Shown here: positions 26,532 through 36,422 of the stretch, piece by piece | How positions within the stretch are numbered: the first letter of the stretch is position 1 | How the letters are laid out: every line of letters starts with the position of its first letter | Origin: Lachnospiraceae bacterium | GTDB taxonomy: Bacteria > Bacillota > Clostridia > Lachnospirales > Lachnospiraceae | DNA: 64,000 bases | Reading direction: 5' to 3' | NCBI GenBank assembly: GCA_902363665.1 | Contig: CABJAW010000004.1 | Location: 225,834-289,833 of the forward strand | The notes under the pieces: model-generated | The model's input: only the letters and a program-made list of their open reading frames with translations | What the model was told of the DNA's origin: nothing | The model's database searches: none | Position numbers and translations under genes: made by a program

Positions 26532-29218
26532 TGTTAAAGGAAATATTATTTACCGTCGCCATCCGCCCCATAATATCCGAACTCCATATTCTGAAAAAGC
26601 TTGGGCTTCTTTGTGGGCATACGCCAGAGGAAGAATACGACTATTTCGTCCGTCATTACCTCAAAGATCCTGAGTATCAACAGGGATTTTTCGGGAAATA
26701 CCCGGAGGCTTACAGGTTGTGTCAGACAGTGGAGGAAGAAGAACACGCCTTTTATCAGGAGATAACGACGCGGCTGGCGAAAGATCATGAGGCGATCGTT
26801 CAAAACGTTTGCCATGGAAAAGGATTTAAAACATTCAAAAAAATCGATCTGAATATCGGAGATCGTCACAACTATGGACGCAGTGTCTCAAAGATATTGT
26901 TGGACAACGGAATCAATATCTATTATAAGCCACACAGCCTGAAAAAGACAATCTGCTATCAGGATATCTATGAGCTGCTTTGTGTAAAGGCTGGGCTGGA
27001 AAACAGAATACAAAGAGACTGCAGTCGTGAGACGGAGCGAGAAGATCTGACTGATACAGGGAAAGTGCCATATCTCGACTGCGGTGACTATGGCTGGGAG
27101 GGGGAAGTCAAAAAAAGGGACTGTGAAAACGGGGAGCAGGTAAAGCACTACTTCCTCCGCATGGGAATCCATCTTTTCCTGGCCTATGCCTTATCTGCTT
27201 CAGATCTGCACGGAGAAAACTTTCTTGCGTGCGGAGAATACCCGGTTTTGCTGGATTTTGAGACACTTCCGGGTTATGCCGGGGCGGCAGATGGCGAGAC
27301 AGTTGATAAACAAATATCGAATTATATCAATTCGTCTGTGGCAAAAACCGGAATCCTTCCAGAACTGATCTGGGGAGGAGACGGAGCAATCGTGAGTGCA
27401 CTTAGCACCGGAGCGACCGTGCGGACACCGTTTCGGATGCCGGTCATCAAAAATCAGGGTACTTCGGAAATGTATATTGAACATGAGCCGGTAGAACTCA
27501 CGTTTTCCGGTTGTGTTGTAACCTGCAAAGGGGAGGTGATGCAGCCACTGGACTATCAGGAAGAGATTTGTGCCGGTTTCACATCGGCGTATCGCACTTA
27601 TCTTGCTGATACATCAATACGAAAAGCAATGGAGCCTTTTTTTGAAGCACGCACAAGGATACTGCTCCGCCATACTCAGCAGTACGCTATGCATCGCTTT
27701 ACATCGATTCATCAGAAACTCTGTGAAAGTACAGAAGCACGCAGGAAGCTGCTTTTTGAAGTTTACGGTGATCAGGGAAAGTGGGGAGCGATTCACACGT
27801 ATGAGGCAGAAGCACTGTTTCGTTTTGATATCCCGTATTTTGAGGCAGATGGAAAAGGTACGTCCCTTTATGATGGAGATGGAAAGGAATATCCGAATTA
27901 CTTCCCATGTTCTATTTACGATGCCTGGAAGAAAAAAATACAGGAGTTTGGAGAACGGGATCTGCGTATTCAGCAGAAGCTGATTCGGCTGTCGCTTGGG
28001 CTTTTGCAAAAGGAGCAAGGGGCACAATTCTATACCTGTGATCAGATATTGTCCAAAGAGGAACAGAGTATCCTGATACGAAAAAGGCTGAATGAAATTT
28101 TTGCGTGGTTCTGTGAGACTGCTTTTCATACAGATGAAGAGATCGGATGGATCGGTCTTCAGTTTACAGACACAGAAAAGTGGAATATGGTTCCGATCGG
28201 GATGCAGCTGTACGATGGTCTTTCCGGCATTGCGGTCTTTCTTGCAGCATATCAGAAGGAGTTTGCGGACGCAGCATCAGCCGTGCTTCTGGACAAGGTA
28301 AAAAGAAGGCTGTTTGTCTATACGGACATGGAACGAAGTCCGGAGGATAAGAATGGAAAAAACGGAATGCTGGAGGGTGACAGTTCCATTGCAGCGGCTT
28401 ACCTCATGCTCTACGAGATCACCGGAGAAATGGACTATCTTCGATATGCAGAAAAGCAGTTTCAGAAAGTGGAAGATCTGTGCGGCCAGTCAGATGATTA
28501 TATGGGTGGAGGAGCCGGGCAGCTTCTGCTTTCGTTAAAACTATATAAAAATATCGGAAATAAACGATATATTGAACTGGCCAAACGATATGAAAAGGAG
28601 CTATGGGAGCATTCTTTTATTGCAGTAAAAGGTGTTGGCTGGAAGACCTGCGATGGTCCTCCGCTTGCCGGTATGGCGCATGGGAGCAGTGGAATACTGA
28701 TGGCATATGCAGAACTGCTGCGTGTTACCGGAGAAAAAACATACGAAGAAAAGATCCGACAGATACTGGCATACGAAAATTTCCTGTATTCGAAGAAATA
28801 TGGAAACTGGCTTGACCTGCGTGTGCCTGGAGAAATCAGAGTGATGAACGCATGGTGCCATGGAGCGCCGGGAATTCTTCTTGCCAGAATGAAGCTGGAG
28901 GAGGCAGGTGTGCAGACGGAGAAAGATATCAGGCTTGCGGCAGCTGCTTTATTTACACAAAATCCAGCTGCTCATATGTGCCTTTGCCACGGTGCGGCAG
29001 GCAATCTGCTCATCATGAATCGGTATTTATCGAAATATGGAAAGCACAATCAGACCTACGTAAGGACTTACGAAGCGCTTCTATCTGATCTTCTGCTTCA
29101 CATGCCGGAATATGCAAAAGATCTGGTATACGAATCACAGAATCCGGGCTTTATGAATGGGTTGGCCGGAGTGGGATATGCATTGCTGGAATTGTACAAA
29201 GAGGGATCAAAGCACTGA
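26531..29218 (+). CDS. lanM: Class II lanthipeptide synthetase LanM
   Basis: This bifunctional enzyme (895 residues) dehydrates Ser/Thr of the precursor and closes thioether rings. The N-terminal DUF4135 kinase-like dehydratase shows FTVAIRPIISELHIL, NIYYKPHSLKKT, SDLHGENFLACGEYPVLLDF and ETLPGYAG. The C-terminal LanC-like cyclase begins near residue 550 (GLSGIAVFL), with GMAHGSSGIL and the zinc ligands C776 (AWCHGAPG), C819 and H820 (CLCHGAAGN). It looks slightly short at the N-terminus compared with many LanM proteins. The ATG overlaps the precursor stop, so translation is probably coupled. No ABC exporter, leader protease or immunity gene is nearby, which is unusual. Confidence 0.92.
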   Translation: MLKEILFTVAIRPIISELHILKKLGLLCGHTPEEEYDYFVRHYLKDPEYQQGFFGKYPEAYRLCQTVEEEEHAFYQEITTRLAKDHEAIVQNVCHGKGFKTFKKIDLNIGDRHNYGRSVSKILLDNGINIYYKPHSLKKTICYQDIYELLCVKAGLENRIQRDCSRETEREDLTDTGKVPYLDCGDYGWEGEVKKRDCENGEQVKHYFLRMGIHLFLAYALSASDLHGENFLACGEYPVLLDFETLPGYAGAADGETVDKQISNYINSSVAKTGILPELIWGGDGAIVSALSTGATVRTPFRMPVIKNQGTSEMYIEHEPVELTFSGCVVTCKGEVMQPLDYQEEICAGFTSAYRTYLADTSIRKAMEPFFEARTRILLRHTQQYAMHRFTSIHQKLCESTEARRKLLFEVYGDQGKWGAIHTYEAEALFRFDIPYFEADGKGTSLYDGDGKEYPNYFPCSIYDAWKKKIQEFGERDLRIQQKLIRLSLGLLQKEQGAQFYTCDQILSKEEQSILIRKRLNEIFAWFCETAFHTDEEIGWIGLQFTDTEKWNMVPIGMQLYDGLSGIAVFLAAYQKEFADAASAVLLDKVKRRLFVYTDMERSPEDKNGKNGMLEGDSSIAAAYLMLYEITGEMDYLRYAEKQFQKVEDLCGQSDDYMGGGAGQLLLSLKLYKNIGNKRYIELAKRYEKELWEHSFIAVKGVGWKTCDGPPLAGMAHGSSGILMAYAELLRVTGEKTYEEKIRQILAYENFLYSKKYGNWLDLRVPGEIRVMNAWCHGAPGILLARMKLEEAGVQTEKDIRLAAAALFTQNPAAHMCLCHGAAGNLLIMNRYLSKYGKHNQTYVRTYEALLSDLLLHMPEYAKDLVYESQNPGFMNGLAGVGYALLELYKEGSKH

Positions 29219-29243
29219 ACACTCAGTGCTGCGATCCCTCTTT
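29203..29243. terminator. Hairpin terminator between lanM and the XRE remnant
   Basis: GAGGGATC...GCACTGA pairs with TCAGTGC...GATCCCTC, followed by CTTTG on the plus strand and GCTTTG on the minus strand. It spans the lanM stop and can act in both directions. Confidence 0.7.
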
Positions 29244-29495
29244 GACATCCTGCAAATGGCTTTGATACAGCAGAATGTAATCCAGAATAAATTTTTGATC
29301 TTCTGCATCCATATGGTTCAATGTATCTAAAATCTGGTGCATAGTAGGATTTTGCTCAGCATTACTTTCAGAGAGAAAATCAGACAGGAGATATTCCAGC
29401 CCGACCTCCAGTTTGTCACAGAGCAGACAGAGCACCTCAAGAGAGGGCGCTGTTCTTCCTGTGTCAGGTGTTTCATCTGCCTGCTTGAAAAAAGT
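29223..29495 (-). pseudogene. XRE-type regulator remnant lacking its HTH
   Basis: The readable C-terminal part has TGRTAPSLEVLCLLCDKLEVGLEYL, which in XRE proteins directly follows the recognition helix, then a helical tail. The helix-turn-helix that should precede it is missing and the frame degenerates exactly where the LytTR-type promoter for the RHS gene begins. This looks like a recombination junction that removed the start of the gene. Confidence 0.65.
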
Positions 29496-29499
29496 TTGG

Positions 29500-29559
29500 C
29501 GGACACTTATCCGCATTTGACGGACACTTCGGTTATAAAGAAGAAAAATGTGGTATAGT
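29500..29559 (+). promoter_or_regulatory. LytTR-type direct-repeat operator and promoter of the RHS gene
   Basis: Two identical half-sites CGGACACTT start at 29500 and 29521 (21 bp apart), and TATAGT (29554-29559) starts 33 bp after the second, preceded by TGTGG. The spacings equal those at 23813 and 43282. Confidence 0.75.
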
Positions 29560-29654
29560 GCAAAAAAGTGAAAATTTTTGTTTACAGTTTTGACTTTTTT
29601 GACTCCTTATAGGTTGAATCGCTGATGATTCAGAAAGATAAGGAGGACATGTTC

Positions 29655-32600
29655 ATGAAAGACGAACGAACAGAACTGAGAGAACGAAGAACCGCGAGTA
29701 CGAAAACGTATGAAAACCCGGATCATTCGTTCACCAAAGAAATCTATCTCTCTCCGGTGCATTATCAGACCGAAGACGGAAGCTGGGAGGAGATGGACGA
29801 CACACTGGCGGATGTGGAGAGACCGTCAGAAACAGGGAATGCAGCAGAAAAAACGCAGAAAAAGGCTGTGGATGCTTCCGTTGAGCGGGCGGCTGCGTTA
29901 TGGGAAGCAACAGATGAAGCAGAAGAGGCGGGCGTACTGAATGAAGAAAAGACACAGGGCGAGGCCGCTCCGGCATTCATGAACCGCAAGGGTCGCTGGC
30001 AGGCATCCTTTGCAGCATACGCAGACAGCGAGTCAGCCATTACGATCAGGGACGGTGACCACACCGTCTCCTGGCAGCTGGAGCAGGCAGCACGATCAGA
30101 GGCATGCCGCAAGGATGATCAGGTGCTGGTCTACCCGGAAATCCCGCCGGGGATCGATGCAGAATACCATACCGCAGGACAGGCCGTAAAGGAGAACCTG
30201 ATCCTCAAAGGTGCGGCGCAGGTGCCGGAGCAGTTTTCTTTCCTGTATCATGCAGAGGGATTAAGTGCACTGCAGCACGGCAGCCAGGTCACATTTGTGG
30301 ATGCGGACGGAAAGGAAGTCTTCTGCTTTACCGCGCCGCTCATGCTGGATATGGCAGGCTCACGCTCTGAGCAGCTGGCCCTTCATCTGGAAGAGGAAGT
30401 CGCTGAGCATACGTGGCGCATCACACTGACGCCGAATCATTCCTGGCTGCGCGATGCATCCCGCATTTATCCGGTGACGGTCGACCCGATCACCACTTCC
30501 TCTTTAAAACGGGAGGAGATCGAGGATGCCCATGTGGACAACCTCAACTATGGAACCAATTATCAGAACAGTATTTATCTGAAAACGATGGGAGGCGATA
30601 ACATCCAGCGCAGCTTCCTGAAGTTCAGGCTTCCGGAGCTGAAGACCGGTGATATGCTGGTCGGCGCACATCTTATGATGGTGTCCCTGGCGGAGGACAA
30701 GAAGTCCCGCACGGTCGAAGTGCACCGCGTGAAACAGAGCTGGTCGTCTGCGACGCTGGACTGGAACAACCGTCCGACCTGTGACGAGACCGTGGAAGAT
30801 CGCCTGACCTATACAGGCGACGAGATTAAATACGTGACGCTCGACATTACCAATCTTGTGAAGAACTGGTACATCAATGGTGGCAACTATGGACTGATGG
30901 TAAAGGATGCGTATGAGTTTTCCGGTTACACCGAATTCCTCTCCTCCGACTGCCATGACGGCTTCAAGGAGATGCGTCCGCACATCAGCCTGACGTACAT
31001 GAACTACTCCGGTCTGGAGGACTACTGGAGCTATCACAGCCAGGACGCAGGCCGTGCCGGAGCGGTGCATGTCAATGACTGCAACGGAAACCTGATCCTG
31101 ATCAGAAGCGATATGGCGACCGGCGGAAGCCTTATGCCGATGTCGATTGCCCATGTGTACAACACAAATGACCGCACGGAGGATGTGGGATATGGCTATG
31201 GATTCCGTCTGAACTACCATCAGACGATTGCCAAAAAGACGATCGGTACGACCGACTATTATGAGTACGTCGATGCGGACGGCACGAAGTGTTACTTCTA
31301 CTACGACAAGGAGAAAAAGGAGTGGAAGGACGAGCTTGGAAAGGAAATGACGCTGAAAGTCAACGGCGATACGAGCAGGGAGCCGTACGTGATCGAGAGC
31401 AAGGACCACAGCCGCATGGTATTTGGCAGGGCAGGCCATCTGATCCATATCATTGACCAGAATGCCAACCAGATCACCGTGACGTTTGGAAAGGGAGATG
31501 GAAAGATCACCGCAGTGACCGACGGTGCCGGACGCGTCGCGAAGCTGGCGTATTTTACCGATGCGGACGGAAAGCAGACGAGGGTGAAGACGCTGACCGC
31601 GCCGGACGGCAGGGTATGGAGCTTTGCCTACACGGACGGAAAACTGACGACAGTCACCGATCCGGACGGCAAAAAGAGCACCTATGCCTATGACACCAGA
31701 AAAATGCTCACCTCCGTGAAGAATTTTGATGGCTATGAGCTGCGCTACACCTACGACACAAGAAATCCGTACCGCGTGAAAAAGATCGCAGAGTATGCCG
31801 GGGAGACGGCCGGCAAGAGCCTGTCACTTACCTACGGCTACAACAGCACAAAGTTTACGGACAACAAGGGACGCAAGGAAATCTACCGCTTTGACAACAA
31901 CGGCACACTGACGCACATCCACGACGGCTACGGCCATGCGCTCGGTGCAAGATTCAACCGCAGCGGCAGCCATGTGAACTGCCTTGAAAACACGACGAAG
32001 CTGCAGAGCAACATCGTACAGCTGCTGAAAGACCCGGTCATCCAGGCGGCGACCTGCGGATGGAAAAGCAGTGCGACTGATCATGATGTGATGAAAATGA
32101 CGGTCAATACAAATGCTGATTACGTGAAGACGGGCACCCGTTCCCTGTGCGTGGCGGGCAGCGACAAGACTGCGGTCGGCATGTGGTATCAGGATGTCAC
32201 GGTAAAGAAAGGGCAGTCCTATACCTTCTCGATGCATACCCGGTTGGATAAAACAGATATGGCAGACGATGGTTTTGCCTGCCTGCGCGTGCGCTATGAG
32301 GACAAGGATGGAAATGCAGTCAATACCGACAGTGAGCATCTGACAGCAGCCACCTCCGGATTTGTCAGACTGGCAGCGACGGTGACAGTGCCGGAGGATG
32401 CGAAGACCGATGTACTCCGTGTATACCTGTTTTCCCGCCACATCAAGGGAAGCTTTTACGGTGATATGGCACAGCTGGAGCCGGGCAGCACGCCGAACCG
32501 CTGCAACCTGGTGGACAACGGAGATTTCCATCTCGGTACCGTTTCCGGCTTTGCAGGAAACGGCCTGACCAGAATGGACGGCCTGACTACGGTTGGCGCT

Positions 32601-35600
32601 TCTGTTTACCGCCCGGTACAGGCAGCGTCGATGGTAGTGACAGATACGGCGGCCTTCCAGCGCTATCCGGACGGGGATGAACAGTACCTGCTGGAGCGCC
32701 TGAAGAAATTTACCCATATTTCCGTGCTTGGAAGAAGAAACGACAGCAGCGGAACGATGTGGTACCAGGTAAAGACAGAAGATGGCCGGATCGGTTACAT
32801 CCGCGCCGCATCGACGGTGAGCTTCGCCGCAGGCGGGGACGGCATTCGGGAAGGCATCGTGGCAGTGGCAGGGGAAGTCGTGAGGGCTTCTTATTCCGAC
32901 AGCGCACAGCCGGTACTCGAAGCGCTGAACCGCGGCACAAGAGTCGGAATCTGCGATACAAAGACAGACGCAAACGGAAAGAAATGGGTGCGGATCGGCA
33001 TCTCTTACGGAAAATCCACCCGCTATATCGGATATGTGCCGGAAGAGTCCGTGATGTACGTCGGAATGAATGAGGCATACGCGAAGGTAAAGACCGCCGG
33101 AAACCTGCGGCTGGAGCCGAAATCATCCGCCTCCTCTCTCGGTGCGAAGGCAGTCGGGGACGGACTGGCGCTGCGCGGCGTGGTCTTCCGCAAGGACGGA
33201 AGCACCTGGTACGGCGTGATGTCCGGGCAGAAGATTGCATACTACCCGCTCACCCAGCTGAACGTGATGACAGAGGTGGTTTGCGATTCCATTAAGACGA
33301 CCTCCGTAAAGGAAAAGATCGCCGGGCTGGATACCCATGTGTATAAGATTCAGGGCTTTCCGGAAAAGGACAAGAAGCTGACGAAGACACTCGACCTTGG
33401 AGGAAAGAAGGGTGACACTTTCATGGTCAACGCCTGGGGACGCGGCGATGCGCTGCCGGAATCCACGGATGAGAACCGCCGGTTCGGTGTGGAAGTCGTT
33501 TTCGTTGGCAAGGATAAGGATGGCAAAGAGATTACGGATGTGCATTACACCAACTTCAGCCCGGATATCCTCGACTGGCAGTTTCTCAGCGATGTGTATG
33601 TGGCAAAGATTGAATATACCAGCGTGAAGGTCTCCTACACTTACTGCCGCAATGCGAACCTTGCATTTTTCGACGGCCTGTCACTCTTTAAGGAGGGCTT
33701 CGGGCAGACGTTTGCGTACGACAAGGATAACAACATCATCGCGGTGACAGACCTGCAGAACCAGAAGCAGAAGTTTGAGTACAATGACAATCAGGACATG
33801 ACCGGAGTGACGGACGCGAGGGGAAACTCGTTCAAGTATGAATACGACAAGAATCATAACGTGACGAAAGGTACTTCGGCGGAAAAATGTGTCCTGCGTT
33901 ACACTTACGATGACAAAGGAAATGTGCTGAAGAGTGCGGCCGTATCACCGGAGGATGAGACAACCGGTACCTGGCTGACCCGGACGATGACGGAAGATCA
34001 GAATCATGTGGCGACGGTAAAGGATGCGCGCGGCTGTCAGGTCACCTATGACTGGGATACAAAGAAGGATCTTTTAAACAGCGTAAAAGATGCAAGAAGC
34101 AGCACGACGTATTACACGTATGACGGGAAGACGGAACACCTGACCTCAGTTTCCAAGACTGTGAAAGCAAAAGGACAGGATCAGGAGGTAAAGGTAGAAT
34201 ATGGCTATTCCAATGACCGCCTGACCCGGATCACGCACAACGGCTTCAACTATGGTTTTGGCTACAATGAGTTTGGTAAGACGAGACTGGTGGCAGTCGC
34301 CGGATCGTCCATCGTTTCTTATGAGTATGAGGAAAACAACGGAGAACTGCTCAAAACAAAGTATGCAAACGGGGATTACCTGCGCTGCGAGTACGATACC
34401 CAGGGCCGGCTGGTAAAAGAGTATTATTACAGTGCGGCATCACAGAAAGAACAGCTTCTGCACTATTATGTCTATGACCGCGAAGGAAATCTGTACCGGG
34501 CAACTGATTATGCGTCCGGAAAGACGTACCGGATGTCCTATGATTTTCTGGACCGTCTGATGCGTGTCAGGGATGAAAAGGGCAATGCATACCAGTATAC
34601 CTACGATGCGAATAATAACATGATCCGTCTCCGCCATGAGGCAGACGGCATGAACCGTACCAGTGCGTATACATATGACAAGGACAGCCGGGAGATCAAA
34701 ACGACGCTTGGCGCGATTACAAGAAATACCGCGTACGATGCCTGGGGACGGGTAAAGACACAGGACTGGAAAGATGGAGAAAACCAGATTTTCCGTGTCT
34801 CCTATGAGTATCCGGATTCAGGAAAGAACATTATCAGCCTTCCGACTGCGGTTGTAAACGGCGGCAGCCGTACAGAGTACACATACGACAACAACGGCAA
34901 CATTACCAGCATCAAAGAGGGCGGAAAAACCATAACTTACACCTATGATGGAATGAACCGCCTGACCCGTGAGAATAACGAGCTGCTGAATAAGACGATC
35001 ACTTATTATTATGATGAAGGCGGCAATCTGCGCGAGGAGCGGGAGTATGACTACACGACAGAAGCACTCTCCGGCAGTCCGAAGAAGCTGACCACAGCCG
35101 TGATGGATGAAAAGTGGAAGGACAAGCTTCTGAAGTGGGGCAGCACCCAGATGACCTACGATGCGTGCGGAAACATGCTGAAAAAAGGAGACACCTCCTT
35201 TACCTGGACACAGGGCAGAAAACTGTCGGCGATTAATAACGGCAAAAATATCCGCTACTACTACGACCACACCGGGACGCGTGTGAAAAAAGTCGTTGAC
35301 GGTGTGACCACGGAATACCGTATGGCAGGCAGCCTGATCGTATCCGAGCGCACCGGCGATGAGACCATCTGGTACCAGTACGACAGCGCAGCTCGCCTGG
35401 TGGCAATGGTGGTTGGAGGAGTACGCTATAACTACGTGAGAAACGCCCAGAACGACATCATCGGGCTGATTGACAAAACCGGAAAGCGCGTCGTATCTTA
35501 TAAATATGACAACTGGGGCAAAACGATCAGCACCACCGGTACACTGGCAGCGACCATCGGCAGGAAGAACCCGTTCCGCTACAGAGGATACTACTTCGAT

Positions 35601-36239
35601 GCAGAGAGCGGTATGTATTATCTGCAGAGCCGGTATTATGATGTGGAGATCCGGAGATTTATCAGTGCGGATAATATTATTGTGACTGGAACTTCTGTAG
35701 AATATCAGAATGTAAATCTTTATGAGTACTGTTCGGACAATCCGGTAAATTTTCAGGATCCGTCAGGACACTTTATACTTTCTGTTCTTGCAGGAGTCGG
35801 AGCTTACTTTTTTGAAGCGATCGTTTCATTAGGAGCAAGCTATTTTTTTACGAAAGCAATTGCGGGGGTAGTCAGCGAATTTTCCCGGTATAGAAAGAGT
35901 CAAAAAGAGAAAAGACTTGAAGAGGCTTTATCACGTGTAATAACAGAAGCACAATTTAAACAACAATATAATTATTGGACTGCCGATTTAGTGACAGTAG
36001 GTAAAAAAACGATAATTGTAGGTGGAGATCCTTTAACACCAGAAGAAGCTTGTTTAAGAGTTTCTCAATTAAAAAGTGTGATATGCCGGAATGAGGAAGC
36101 TGCAAAATATATTATTTTTGTTAACGGGTATGTGAATGCAATTGGACCAGAAAAACATGGTAAAGATTTTTTCAGTCATTATCATCCGACACGTAATCAT
36201 ATAGGCTATCCATCAGTACATATTTGGTTTTTTGAATGA
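29655..36239 (+). CDS. DNRLRE/RHS-repeat polymorphic toxin-type protein
   Basis: The 2194-residue protein has no evident signal peptide. After a charged N-terminus comes a DNRLRE domain (about 282-448: HVDNLNYGTNYQNSIYLKT, SFLKFRLPEL). YD repeats (about 515-770, e.g. TYAYDTRKMLTSVKNFDGYE) are followed by a carbohydrate-binding-like region, two SH3-like segments (about 1000-1195) and a long RHS/YD array (about 1350-2030). The RHS core ends with FRYRGYYFDAESGMYYLQSR, YYDVEIRRFISAD and NPVNFQDPSG. The last 155 residues are a unique tip with a hydrophobic segment and a His-rich end (FFSHYHPTRNHIGYPSVHIW), as in RHS C-terminal toxins; I do not recognise the toxin family. The ATG at 29655 is 9 bases from AAGGAGG. 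Confidence 0.88.
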   Translation: MKDERTELRERRTASTKTYENPDHSFTKEIYLSPVHYQTEDGSWEEMDDTLADVERPSETGNAAEKTQKKAVDASVERAAALWEATDEAEEAGVLNEEKTQGEAAPAFMNRKGRWQASFAAYADSESAITIRDGDHTVSWQLEQAARSEACRKDDQVLVYPEIPPGIDAEYHTAGQAVKENLILKGAAQVPEQFSFLYHAEGLSALQHGSQVTFVDADGKEVFCFTAPLMLDMAGSRSEQLALHLEEEVAEHTWRITLTPNHSWLRDASRIYPVTVDPITTSSLKREEIEDAHVDNLNYGTNYQNSIYLKTMGGDNIQRSFLKFRLPELKTGDMLVGAHLMMVSLAEDKKSRTVEVHRVKQSWSSATLDWNNRPTCDETVEDRLTYTGDEIKYVTLDITNLVKNWYINGGNYGLMVKDAYEFSGYTEFLSSDCHDGFKEMRPHISLTYMNYSGLEDYWSYHSQDAGRAGAVHVNDCNGNLILIRSDMATGGSLMPMSIAHVYNTNDRTEDVGYGYGFRLNYHQTIAKKTIGTTDYYEYVDADGTKCYFYYDKEKKEWKDELGKEMTLKVNGDTSREPYVIESKDHSRMVFGRAGHLIHIIDQNANQITVTFGKGDGKITAVTDGAGRVAKLAYFTDADGKQTRVKTLTAPDGRVWSFAYTDGKLTTVTDPDGKKSTYAYDTRKMLTSVKNFDGYELRYTYDTRNPYRVKKIAEYAGETAGKSLSLTYGYNSTKFTDNKGRKEIYRFDNNGTLTHIHDGYGHALGARFNRSGSHVNCLENTTKLQSNIVQLLKDPVIQAATCGWKSSATDHDVMKMTVNTNADYVKTGTRSLCVAGSDKTAVGMWYQDVTVKKGQSYTFSMHTRLDKTDMADDGFACLRVRYEDKDGNAVNTDSEHLTAATSGFVRLAATVTVPEDAKTDVLRVYLFSRHIKGSFYGDMAQLEPGSTPNRCNLVDNGDFHLGTVSGFAGNGLTRMDGLTTVGASVYRPVQAASMVVTDTAAFQRYPDGDEQYLLERLKKFTHISVLGRRNDSSGTMWYQVKTEDGRIGYIRAASTVSFAAGGDGIREGIVAVAGEVVRASYSDSAQPVLEALNRGTRVGICDTKTDANGKKWVRIGISYGKSTRYIGYVPEESVMYVGMNEAYAKVKTAGNLRLEPKSSASSLGAKAVGDGLALRGVVFRKDGSTWYGVMSGQKIAYYPLTQLNVMTEVVCDSIKTTSVKEKIAGLDTHVYKIQGFPEKDKKLTKTLDLGGKKGDTFMVNAWGRGDALPESTDENRRFGVEVVFVGKDKDGKEITDVHYTNFSPDILDWQFLSDVYVAKIEYTSVKVSYTYCRNANLAFFDGLSLFKEGFGQTFAYDKDNNIIAVTDLQNQKQKFEYNDNQDMTGVTDARGNSFKYEYDKNHNVTKGTSAEKCVLRYTYDDKGNVLKSAAVSPEDETTGTWLTRTMTEDQNHVATVKDARGCQVTYDWDTKKDLLNSVKDARSSTTYYTYDGKTEHLTSVSKTVKAKGQDQEVKVEYGYSNDRLTRITHNGFNYGFGYNEFGKTRLVAVAGSSIVSYEYEENNGELLKTKYANGDYLRCEYDTQGRLVKEYYYSAASQKEQLLHYYVYDREGNLYRATDYASGKTYRMSYDFLDRLMRVRDEKGNAYQYTYDANNNMIRLRHEADGMNRTSAYTYDKDSREIKTTLGAITRNTAYDAWGRVKTQDWKDGENQIFRVSYEYPDSGKNIISLPTAVVNGGSRTEYTYDNNGNITSIKEGGKTITYTYDGMNRLTRENNELLNKTITYYYDEGGNLREEREYDYTTEALSGSPKKLTTAVMDEKWKDKLLKWGSTQMTYDACGNMLKKGDTSFTWTQGRKLSAINNGKNIRYYYDHTGTRVKKVVDGVTTEYRMAGSLIVSERTGDETIWYQYDSAARLVAMVVGGVRYNYVRNAQNDIIGLIDKTGKRVVSYKYDNWGKTISTTGTLAATIGRKNPFRYRGYYFDAESGMYYLQSRYYDVEIRRFISADNIIVTGTSVEYQNVNLYEYCSDNPVNFQDPSGHFILSVLAGVGAYFFEAIVSLGASYFFTKAIAGVVSEFSRYRKSQKEKRLEEALSRVITEAQFKQQYNYWTADLVTVGKKTIIVGGDPLTPEEACLRVSQLKSVICRNEEAAKYIIFVNGYVNAIGPEKHGKDFFSHYHPTRNHIGYPSVHIWFFE

Positions 36240-36299
36240 AAAGTCTAATCCCCCAGCTATGTTTGGGAGAATGGAATAAGTGGAAGTGGTGAGGATAAA

Positions 36300-36422
36300 A
36301 AACAAAGCCTCCTGTGATATAATGAGAATGGTGTCGCAAGCCAAACTCAAAATCAAAGGAGGCGATCCAAATAGACAATAAAAGTTTAGCACATATCAGG
36401 TGAAAATGCCAGTACCATATCG
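36300..36422 (+). mobile_element. IS200/IS605-type element remnant (start of tnpA)
   Basis: AAAGGAGGCG is followed by a frame reading IDNKSLAHIR, stop, KCQYHI. This matches the usual IS200 TnpA start, MDNKSLAHTRWNCKYHIVF, with the ATG mutated to ATA and a Trp codon to TGA. A GCCTCC...GGAGGC inverted pair precedes it. The homology breaks off at about 36420. Confidence 0.6.

Noticed and set aside
31824..32717. 297-codon minus-strand ORF opposite the RHS gene
   Set aside because: Shadow frame of YD/RHS codons; no start context or homology.
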